Assembly (NCBI GenBank): GCA_030141605.1 | Contig: JAQGDQ010000203.1 | Location: forward strand, 67,001 to 131,000 | Length of the DNA: 64,000 nt | Direction: 5' to 3' | Origin: Tubiluchus corallicola | Lineage: Eukaryota; Priapulida; Priapulimorpha; Priapulimorphida; Tubiluchidae | Part shown: positions 22,001-34,000 of the stretch, one piece after another | Numbering within the stretch: position 1 is the stretch's first letter | Layout of the letters: each line of letters begins with the position of its first letter | Notes under the pieces: generated by a model | What the model was told of the DNA's origin: nothing | What the model saw: the letters and a program-made list of their open reading frames with translations, nothing else | Database searches by the model: none | Made by a program: the position numbers and the translations under genes

Positions 22001-25000
22001 TATCAATGACAACACCGTGGGACTCATGTTGCTCTATGTTTAACATGAAGCTGTAGCTGAGAAGGTCAGTCTGTGTTCAACATTGCAGGTCACAATGCGA
22101 GCACAAAGGTCACTCTACTGGTGATGTCCTGGTACTGCATGTCACAATGCGAGCATAAAGGTCACTCTATTGGCGATGACCTGGCACTGGAGGTCGCAAT
22201 GCGAGCACAAAGGGTCACTCTTTTGGTGAATGCCCGGTACTGCAGGTCACAATGAGAACACAAAAGGTCACTCTTTTGGTAAATGCCTGGTATTGCAGGT
22301 CACAATGCGAGCACAAAAGGCACTCTTTTGGTAAATGCCTGGTGCTGCAGTCATTAATGGCTGAAAGTGCCTTCACCAGAGTTTCCTGAGATAGTCTTCC
22401 ATTCAAGGTGTTTCGATGATATCAGCGCCAATGTTGAGAAAAGCATGCCACTTTGGTCCATTGGAGAGAAAGTCCTCTCAGTGGTCCACATCAATTGGTG
22501 TTTGCCTTCAGATCACACCATCTCCCACATGAGCTTGTCCGACATTTAGGTGCCAGTTCATTGGTGAAATGCTGCAGTGCATAAGTCACACCTGTCTACA
22601 GTCTTCTCTGCAGCAGAGTGCATAAGTCACACCTGTCAACAGTCTTCTCTGCAGCAGAGTGCATAAGTCACACCTGTCTACAGTCTTCTCTGCAGCAGAG
22701 TGCATAAGTCACACCTGTCTACAGTCTTCTCTGCAGCAGAGTGCATAAGTCACACCTGTCTACAGTCTTCTCTGCAGCAGAGTGCATAAGTCACACCTGT
22801 CTACAGTCTTCTCTGCAGCAGAGTGCATAAGTCACACCTGTCTACAGTCTTCTCTGCAGCAGAGTGCATAAGTCACACCTGTCTACAGTCTTCTCTGCAG
22901 CAGAGTGCATAAGTCACACCTGTCTACAGTCTTCTCTGCAGCAGAGTGCATAAGTCACACCTGTCTACAGTCTTCTCTGCAGCAGAGTGCATAAGTCACA
23001 CCTGTCTACAGTCTTCTCTGCAGCAGAGTGCATAAGTCACACCTGTCTACAGTCTTCACTGTAGCAGAGTGCATAAGTCACACCTGTCTACAGTCTTCTC
23101 TGCAGCAGAGTGCATAAGTCACACCTGTCTACAGTCTTCTCTGCAGCAGAGTGCATAAGTCACCTGTCTACAGTCTTCTCTGAGCAGAACACCCCAGTGC
23201 ATAAGTCACACCTGTCTACAGTCTTCACTGTAGCAGAGTGCATAATCCCTGCTACAGTCTTCTCTGCAGCAGAGTGCATAAGTCACACCTGTCTACAGTC
23301 TTCTCTGCAGCAGAGTGCATAAGTCACACCTGTCTACAGTCTTCTCTGTAGCAGAGTGCATAAGTCACACCTGTCTACAGTCTTCTCTGCAGCAGAGTGC
23401 ATAAGTCACACCTGTCTACAGTCTTCTCTGCAGCAGAGTGCATAAGTCACACCTGTCTACAGTCTTCACTGTAGCAGAGTGCATAAGTCACACCTGTCTA
23501 CAGTCTTCTCTGCAGCAGAGTGCATAAGTCACACCTGTCTACAGTCTTCTCTGCAGCAGAGTGCATAAGTCACACCTGTCTACAGTCTTCTCTGTAGCAG
23601 AGTGCATAAGTCACACCTGTCTACAGTCTTCTCTGCAGCAGAGTGCATAAGTCACACCTGTCTACAGTCTTCTCTGCAGCAGAGTGCATAAGTCACACCT
23701 GTCTACAGTCTTCTCTGCAGCAGAGTGCATAAGTCACACCTGTCTACAGTCTTCTCTGCAGCAGAGTGCATAAGTCACACCTGTCTACAGTCTTCTCTGC
23801 AGCAGAGTGCATAAGTCACACCTGTCTACAGTCTTCTCTGCAGCAGAGTGCATAAGTCACACCTGTCTACAGTCTTCTCTGCAGCAGAGTGCATAAGTCA
23901 CACCTGTCTACAGTCTTCACTGTAGCAGAGTGCATAAGTCACACCTGTCTACAGTCTTCTCTGCAGCAGAGTGCATAAGTCACACCTGTCTACAGTCTTC
24001 TCTGCAGCAGAGTGCATAAGTCACACCTGTCTACAGTCTTCTCTGTAGCAGAGTGCATAAGTCACACCTGTCTACAGTCTTCTCTGCAGCACAGTGCATA
24101 AGTCACACCTGTCTACAGTCTTTTCTGCAGCAGAGTGCATAAGTCACACCTGTCTACAGTCTTCTCTGTAGCAGAGTGCATAAGTCACACCTGTCTACAG
24201 TCTTCTCTGCAGCAGAGTGTATCCATTAGGAAGACCATCTTTAAGATTAATGAGTTCAATTTGCCCAAATTTCAAATCCGAGTTTTTCATCTCCTACAAG
24301 AGCTTGCCATCTGCTGAGCCCCATCTGTTTGCACTTGGATTCAGAATTATCTTTTCATACAGCAGCAGATGTGGCATGAACTTTGGTCAGGGTTGGCTCA
24401 AGATCGCCAAGGGACAGGAAATTTCACTATACTGTGCTCTTTTACAAAGATACTGGTTGCCTACCAGCATGTCAGCACCTCTGTTTGTCAGTCTTTACAT
24501 AGTCAGATTGTTTGATAAACTGCATGTTTATATGCTCATAGTTATAGAGAAAGAATATGAATTTAAATTTGAACATAACCAAGCTACCTGTGTCAGTTCA
24601 ATGCGTTCTTATAGAGGATAATACTTAGCTAGCTTTCAGCATTGTGATAATAGAAATGATTTAGATATTATTCGACAAGGCCTTTGTTCTATTGCACAGC
24701 AAACAAACTCATTAGAAAATTTGTTTATTGTACGAATGAAATAAAGAAGCAATTATTTATTGTGGAGAAAATTTGTATGATTATAATCTGCAACAGTTAA
24801 AAGTACCGTATAATATACAGATGAGGAAATTCTTTAATTGCAACTATGATTTTAGTGCTAGATCTATGTCTGTACAACTAAATTTAAAATACTTTGGTGT
24901 AATACATCGAAAATGTGTGTATAGTCGTTAACCCATTTGAATAGCAGTTCTAATGTAATTTGCATGACAATGTTTAAAAGTGATGTCCGTTTCAAATCAG

Positions 25001-28000
25001 AAAATACTAGCGATCTTTATTATATAGGCAAGAAAGTGCATTATGTCTTTGGTAATGCAGCGAACTAAAAAACTAAAAAGTAATCGAGATTTAGCTAACT
25101 GAAACTTTATATTATCATCAAGTCATTTACCTGTTTATTTATCTATTTATAAATGTATATAATTGTGTGAAATTGCATGTATTTGTAATAATATGAACAA
25201 AACTGTTCAAATTTAGTAAATCAATCAATCAATCAGTCAATCACCGTAGTGAAATTAAAGAACAATTCTATTCTGTTTTGCAAATCATAGCAAATAATTG
25301 GAAATTGAAATTGTCAAATGGGTTGGTCTTAAAGTGTTGTTCTTCAATAATTTCTTGAAGGTACAACAGATTAATTTTCTGAAGAAGAAGCATTTTATAC
25401 CACTTCTTTCTCATATTAATGACAGAATAAATGAAACATGAAAGAAAGTCAAATTAAGTAATTTCATGTCATGAGAAAGAGTGTCATTGTCTTACCATTA
25501 CTCCAGGGAAAGCAGCCTGTAAAGAGTCTATCCATGTGGTAGCTGTCTGACCACTGGTCATGTGTACATTCACGTATAATGGATGATCACCTTCACCTTC
25601 ATTGCACTTTGTCCTTCTGCAAATGCAAGAAAGAGCAATGAAAAGTTAAGCTTAAATTTGCAAAAATGCCTTTCAAAAACATTTTATGAAATTAAAATTT
25701 GCAAGTTAAACCTGGGGTCTAAAGTCTTCTGCCAGTAAAAACTGTCATTTACAGCAAAAGCCCATTTAAGGGTGATCAGGAGTGACTCAAATCAGGCTGT
25801 TTCAACTGGAAAATGGGACCTTCATTACAAACAACATCACCTACCTACAAGAAATTAACTAGGAAGGATGTTTTTGTGGAGTCAAGGATAAAAAGAGCTG
25901 ACCAAAATTTCTTTATTTTTACATACAATGGCAAGTAGAAATTTAGAAGATCAGATGATCAGAATAAAGTTTCACACTGATCAACTGTGTTTTTTTTTAA
26001 ATATCCATCATAAGACTTGGACAAGGACTGATACAAATGATACGTGCATATTAACCAGATTTACTGTAATCTATGTTTAGGTGCGTCTGGAGTACTGCAA
26101 AACTTGGTAATTGATAATAATGTTCGATACAATTCACCCCAAACAAAGCCAATGATCACTCAAGATAAGTGAATAAAGGAAGAAAGTAAAGATATGAATA
26201 GGTATCCAGAATAAAAAAAAATTTACATATCTAATTTGCTGGAGAAAAAACTATATAATATATATATAATGTTGTAATGACAGCTAAATGCCATTTATTT
26301 TCAGGCCCACCCCCTACTTTTGTGCTGCGTGCTATAAACACAAATTGGCCACACAAAGAGATAACTATTACTCTAAATATACATTATATGTGTAAGCAAT
26401 ACAGTGCAGCACAAATACACATCTGCTCAATCAAAGATAAGTGAAGACTGTATACAAAAGTTGTAATAATTTATAAAAGGTGAAAATTTGAAGCTAAATA
26501 CATTCCTTGTGACATTAGAAAAACAGTGTTAACATTTCATCACCAATCAAATGAATCATCAGGCATCACTAAGACAAGTAAAACAAGTAAAACATAAAGC
26601 TTTTATTCTTCTCATTGTTATAAACAGAGATTTAGTCACCACCCACATGCTGTTTAATGTAAAAACATTGTGAGCAGCCATTTAGTCAATCGACAAAACA
26701 ATGGCAACTAGCAAAGGTACAATATCTTATATTCTGTGGTTACTGCCTCACCAAATTAAAGCAAACGAGCAATATCTAAAAACAATTCTTGCTTTTTTCA
26801 ATTTTTTCAAGTGTAACAGACTAAATAATACTTGCCCTTTCCTCATAAATTCCTTGACAGATCTGTAAGCTTTTTTGAACATCATCAGGTCACTGACATC
26901 ACCAAACAAAATGTATGACTTGAGCAAATATTCATAGAATGAGTCATGACCAGCACCAATGCCACTCAGCTTGCCTGTCCATTCACCAGTCATCATATTA
27001 ATCACATTGCCTAAAATTAATTAGACAGTACAACATACAGCGTTAAACAAATAAATTTAAATCAGGTATAATTAAACAAGTATATGTTTATATACCACAA
27101 CAAAAAGAAGTGGTTCTAATAAACTAAGATCAATGAATTCATTGGCTAATAGGCAAAAAATTTATCTTTACAAGAAAAAATATTTAATCAAACCTGAAAA
27201 TACAAAATAATAGCATGTGGATATGAAAATCCAATGTTTTGACACATCAGCAACTAAAGTCCAGTACAAATTAAAATATAAGATGAAGGATTTGTGAAGA
27301 TGTAACATTTAACATCCCAAAGTTAACCTAAGTTAACTAAATGACTAAGTAAGATGGTGATGTAGCAACCTGCCTTGTCATCTAACAACATCTAAAGGTT
27401 GAAAATCATCATTGCCTTTAACACACTATACTTACTACTAATAAACGAAAAATTATCAACCTAATTTACCAAAAAGATTTTAATCACTATTAACAAATTA
27501 AGCAACACTTGCTCACTGAAAGTTACATAAACATTCTACAGATAAGGTTTCAATTCATTTCAGTAAGACACTGTATAAAGATGGGAATTTTTCTCGTAAA
27601 ATATAGTACAAAGTGAAACGTTATTGAATAAATAAATGACTTCAATGTCTTGAGTGGGAAACAGCACTTGTAATTTAGTAGAATTTAGATTAATTAAGAC
27701 AAATGCTTTATATGATGGATTATCTAACTCAATGCTTAGATCATATAAATCATTCAGAGCAAAGTTTGCCTTGACCTTTGTTTGCATCCCAGCTCCAATC
27801 AAATCATTTGCACACTCATCTGCTGTTTCTCTCTCTCTCTCTCTCTCCCCTCTCTTGCTCACTCACTTTCCATTTCTTTTTCTCAAAGTTTGCTTACGTT
27901 TCATTGCAAAAATTTCATATTATTACTCTTTGGAAAATTTAATCACAGACTGGTGAAGTCAGACAGTATGTAGTACTTTGCAATTTAACACTTGAGACCG

Positions 28001-31000
28001 TTTGAACTATGGTGAGAAAAAATACATTAAAAGTTTAAATGTTTTTACCTCAGTTATATTTGAAACAAGCATAAGAAACACCTCTTTGGTTTTACAATTA
28101 AGTCAGGTGTTACCTAATAATCCAGTGGTTTTATCTCGATGTTTCCACAATCCTTGAATTGCACGCCTAGCTGAACCTTCATAGACAGGATCTCTGAGCA
28201 AACGACTTAGTACCCCCATCTCTAGCATTAATGATCCCGCACCAGCTGTGCAGGTCGTATTCCACGAATTCTTAGGTATTCCTTTTTTCAAGTTTACCTG
28301 CAAAATGTTTAGTTACAGTGGACGATATTGTGCTCTGCTGTTGCTGTTGAATTTTAATATCTGTTTAACCTTCATTCTTACTGCTGTTGCAAAAACAACC
28401 AAGAGGTTCAGCGGTCAAATATGGATCATTAAAACCATGTTGTAGTTGACAAATCAACTCAGAAATTTAAACAGAAAATTAAAGTGAGAAGTAGCCAGAA
28501 CCCTTCGTATATAATGCATTCTCATGTTGAATATAATTACGAAACAGGTGATCAGGTGATACATGCACCTGTCCATCTGTTTACTGAACCTATGAGGCTA
28601 TTCCATACCAACTACTTATAACTCTACGCAGTGCTGATATGGCTTTGTAATGGCTACAACCATCACTATTTAGAGGCAGATCGAAAAGAGATGGCATTTC
28701 AGCCCGTATCAATATTAAATACAATCAGCATTGTTAAATGACAGTGTCAAAAATTAATCAATGCTAAAACAAACCATAGCTAAATGATGGTAAAACATAT
28801 TTTTCTTAATGGTACATTTCTACAGACAATTCTTTCTCGAAAGTACTAGTTACAGTATCATATCATAAGAAATTGATAATTTTGGTTTTTATACTGCACA
28901 TGACAAAACAGCATTCTTACAATGCAAAAACAAATACCTTCATACGGCACATTATAGCTGGGCCTGGTAAATTCTAAAAACACTCAGCATATGACATTTA
29001 CATCAGTTATTCAAAAAACAATTCTGAAGTTTTTCTAGAAACTTTATGAATTTGACTGACAAGTCGCTTTTGTAGCCTATAGCACTAGGGGGTTTGCAGA
29101 AGATTACTTACAGATTATACACATATGACTTGTCAAGATCTTAAACACTCAGATCGAATACCTCTATGGCTTTTTCAAGCTTTGAAATGGTATAAAAGTT
29201 ACTTGATTTCAATGTGCTATATTTTCAAGTTACCCTTGGGAAGGGAATCATAGTGGGTGTATTGTCAAATGCTGGCAGAAGTCTGGAAGCCAAGTCATGA
29301 GCAAGGTCAAGCAAGTCGTTATCATAACCAGGAGGAACCAGATCACCAAATGGCTGCTGTGGGTCTGTGATGATCATATGAGCAGATAATAATCCACCAA
29401 GGACTCTGAAATACATTAACAAAGTAATGTGCAAGAAAGACGTTTTATGTAAAAAAGTAGAACAACTTTATGGTAAAGATCAAGATGCTTAAAAAAATTG
29501 ACAAATTTTATTTTGTAAATATTTTGTTGCCTAAATTTCATAAATTATCGATTAAACTTGGTTTTATTCAAATTACGCTTTAGCATTTCGGTTGATTTAG
29601 CCTGGATAGCTTAAAAGCTTCACAGTCATCAGCACTGAAAATATGCTGCATTGCTGTAAAAAGCATGCTACAAATGGTGCAGAAAGTTAAACTATATTTA
29701 TGCTTTATTTGAACTATTTTAGTCAAATCTTTTCGGCAATTTTTAACATCTAGGAGAAAAATAGGCAAGCTGGATAAATACTCCCAAAAATTACGAAAAG
29801 TTTTGGCTATGAAACCAAATAATTTTCCATAAAAATGAAGTTGAACCAAAAATGCAATTATCGGCAAACGGAAACAAAATTTTTGTTTCGGCAACATCCC
29901 TATATAATATCACTCTTAGCTGAGTACTATTTAAAAGTCTACTAGCTAAATCTCTTCAGTTTGAGATGTTGTAAAGTTTTTGTCATAAAATTTACATTAG
30001 TCATGTGATTGTCGTTTATTATAAATTCGGATGCAATTTTAGAGTAATTAGCATTTATATTAGAATAAACAACAGTATCAAAAAGATGATGAGTAAATCT
30101 TCATAAGTAAATGCATTTATTTCTAGAAACACAACATTTTGGTAGCTTTTTATGCCATTCTCAAGTGCTTAAAAATTTAGAAAGATTACTATTGGCAACA
30201 GTAATAACTAAACATTACTGAACACTACGAATGACATTATGCATACCTTATGTTGGCTTCAAATACTTGCACGGTAGTGTTTTTCTCAAAAGACAAGTGT
30301 TCAATTAAAAGAGAGACTGCATTTTTGAACTCCGTTGTGTTGCCCATTACCTATATTAAACAATACATTTAGGTTAATCAATATGAGTTTCAAATTTTCA
30401 ATTAAGTAGTTAATTTACTTATTTAAAGTAAATAAGCTTTTAAACTACTTAATGTAGTTCAATGTTGATTCTATCAAAACATATCATTATGCAAAGATTA
30501 GCCATAAATTCAATGTAACTCAAATTCAAAGCCACTAATGTAACGATGTTTCGGAGTTTAATATTTTTTAAATATAGAACATCACCATCATCTTGTGCCC
30601 ATCACATCTGGGCAGGCATTGGGTAGACATTGGGCAGGCAGAATTCTAAAATAAAAGAAACCTGCCTTTTAGACAGGTAAACACAGCAGTAATACAGCAA
30701 AAAACAAGACACTTCTATGCATGTGGCTTGTCAGCACCACTTCCTCTTCAATGACTGATATGACAGCTAGAAGAATGTACCTAAAATTAGTTATGAGTTT
30801 TGGTTCTCTCAATCTGTATTTGTGTTTGAACTTTCTTACTGCACCTCTTACAATGAATGGCTTTATTCTTATTTAAAAACTAAGTAAACCATTCCTTAAG
30901 AAAAAAAGAAAACAATTTCGATTTCGTGACAATCACAGTTGAAGGTTTTAGGTCATTCAATAATTTGGCATTAGTTTATCTGTGCAAACTTGGAGGTGGC

Positions 31001-34000
31001 TCAAAGACCATACTATTTTATAACTGAAATCAGTTTAGAAAATACAATTAATATTTACAAGTGGCTTGCAATTGCAGTCACAATTAAAATAAATGGATAA
31101 CAAGAATCTTTATATTTAGAATTTCACAAATTACTTGGATATTGTCAAAATTTACGTAAAAACTAGAAGAAACACGAGTGTGACTGTCAGACGTAAATGT
31201 AAATTCAGTGGCACTTACAGCTAATGTGTCCAGAACATCAATGAGTGTCAAACAGTAATCTCCCAATACATCATTAATATTAATATTGTAGCTAAAAAAC
31301 CAAACAAACAATAAAATTTGTATTTAATTCATAATATGAGTAAAAATGATTAAGAGTTATTGGTAAATGAGGTTAAAAATTAAGAATATGGATGTGGTAA
31401 AGAATATGGTAAAGGCAATAGTTAAAATTGCAGTAAAAAATAATAATAAACAGTGCATAATTGGCTGAGGGTAGCTCACAAGACCAGCAAAATGTTCCAA
31501 GGAAAGTGCACTATTATGTGTATTACATCATTAGTATTTTTGTGTGTAATTATGAATGCTGCCTATTTCTGTAAATCAACTACCTAGTGAAGCTGACAGT
31601 TATCAAACATATCAGATTTTCATTTATTTATACGGAAAAGAGTAATTCAGTATTGAACAAACTCAGACACGTACTTGTGCATGTTATATTTACCAGCACA
31701 CATTCACTTCATACAACTTTGTGAGTGAGAGAAATTAACCTTGGTTCCAAACTTAGTTCATCTTATGTCGTATATAAATATGCCTGTCATGAATGTGATA
31801 GATTTTACGCATGGCAGACCACAAGACAACTTCAGGTAGGAAGGAATGAGCATAATACAGCCTAATAGTGCACTGTTTGTTGAAAATAGTTGCAAATGTA
31901 ATGTCAATGTTTTGAAGGAAGATTTAGATGTTGGGAATAAGCTTCATTGGTTTGCTCATAAATGAAGCATATCTCACTAAATTGAAAAACGGAGGGATAC
32001 AGATATAAATTATTGTAATTTCCATTCCAACCTTATTTGGCATGTGAGGTTGTTTCAAATAGGTTTAGACCAGTTTAGAATGCAAAGTAGTTATCATTAT
32101 GTTACCATGTATGTTGAACATGGAGTCTGGTACTTCAAAACATCAGTCAAGGGATGTTTTGTAATTGTGCATTACAAATAACTTTTGGTCAAAATTTATT
32201 TGTCTTTACTACATTTACAACGTTAGTTGCAACCTAGAGTTCATTACTGTATTTGGTTTTCTGACATTTCTACCTGTTTGTTTTGCAAAAGGCATAGTGA
32301 ATGTAACACTCAACAATGGTCATTTAGATCAATAAAAAATAATGAAACGTTTGTAACTGAAGCATCGTATATCACCTACAACTTTAAGGAACATAGCTCT
32401 ATCTAGAACAACAATTAAGTTATGCAGGTTGAAAAGTGCAGTGTGATACCTAACATACATAATATTTATTAAACAGTTAAATTTTTTATAGTTATTTTGG
32501 TCAAGCATATGAAACAAACTATATAAGTGGTTATAAAAATATGAATCAAAATTACTCGACTGAGATTTTTTCAAGTAATAGCTATAATTAAGTTACCGAT
32601 GTCAAGCAAGCCACAAAAATCTAAAAGGTCTATCATTAGTTCCTCAGTTTGGCACATCGTAGTTTAGGACACTTGCTAAGCATGATATTAAGAGGATTGA
32701 TAAGCAGCAACAAGAATCCAGTTTTCATTGACAATTCAAATTCCACATAAATAATATCAATTGCTTCCTAAAAAGCCTAATCTTAAATATACAGTTGTGC
32801 CCACCACCATAAGTTTCTATTTTGTACTGAGATTTTAAAATTGTCAATTATCAGATGCTGTAATAATGCTAGCTTAGTTTCTGGTTCTGGAAAAATGGAA
32901 ATGTCCACTAGCACTATGCATAAGTGTAGAACTTGGGCAAAAAATGAAATGAGGTTATTAAATATTTCAGAAGCTAAAATAAGAAGTGGAACTGATTTCT
33001 TAAATTATATTTGGATAATACCAGGTATGTTCAATTACTGGATAAATTTTCACTTCTAGATAACTGAGAGATATTTGAAGCCATCAATGCAGCATAACGT
33101 CCACTTTTGCACATTAGTCACAGCAGTACAAGTGCAAGTTCCTACACACTTCCACTTTTGCACATTAGTCACAGCAGTACAAGTGCAAGTTCCTACACAC
33201 TTCCACTTTTGCACATTAGTCACAGCAGTACAAGTGCAAGTTCCTACACACTTCCACTTTTGCACATTAGTCACAGCAGTACACGTGCACTTTTGCACAT
33301 TAGTCACAGCAGTACACGTCCACTTTTGCACATTAGTCACAGCAGTACAAGTGCAAGTTCCTACACACTTCCCTGTACAAGCTTATAAAACTTACGTAAA
33401 GTCACGCATAGAAATTTTTGCACTAATGCACAAAATACTTTCAGTCACATTTTTTGTTAATAATTCATTGTTTTTAGTGACAGCATGCCATTATTGGCTG
33501 TTCATTCCGAGAATGACGACCGACACTGACCACTGACCAGCTTGATATTTTCAAATTGAATTGACACCAGTTTCATTGTCTTTCTCGGCATCCTCACAGT
33601 TGACATTGATAGCAAAGGAAGTCAGCTGATTCGTAAACTTGTAAACAAAGTTGCAGAATGCATGAGAACTGAAATTCGATGCATGTGATACACTTAAAAT
33701 GCATGTGACACATGCCTAATGCATGAGATTTGGCAGGTCTGGGGCTGGAAGGGTGCAGAACAGCCAGTTACTGTAATTCTGCTGCCTGCAGAAAATCAAT
33801 AAAATGTTCTCTTCACAGCAGCACATCTATTTATAGAGCGATATCGCTCACAATAACTGTAAAAATATGTACAAATGTTTAGATAAACATTCTACTTCTC
33901 CAAAGTCCACAAGTGGTTTTATTAGCAGAAATATTCGACTGCATAGAGACAAATTGGTGTAGCTGTCCCCCGAAAAGTAATAATTAGGTTGTAACTTTTG

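Noticed and set aside
22578-24218. The regular 41-bp array could be mistaken for a CRISPR array.
   Set aside because: Units abut with no unique spacers, there are no cas genes, and the region lies in an intron of an animal gene.
26831-26832. A GT donor for EDEM1 exon 6 (CAA|GTATTA).
   Set aside because: It puts the frame out of phase with exon 7 and gives a stop after a few codons; the GC donor four bases upstream restores the conserved protein.
33056-33536. Repetitive open frames on both strands over the 51-bp array.
   Set aside because: Unit lengths divisible by three keep any frame open; the region is an EDEM1 intron and no gene context exists.
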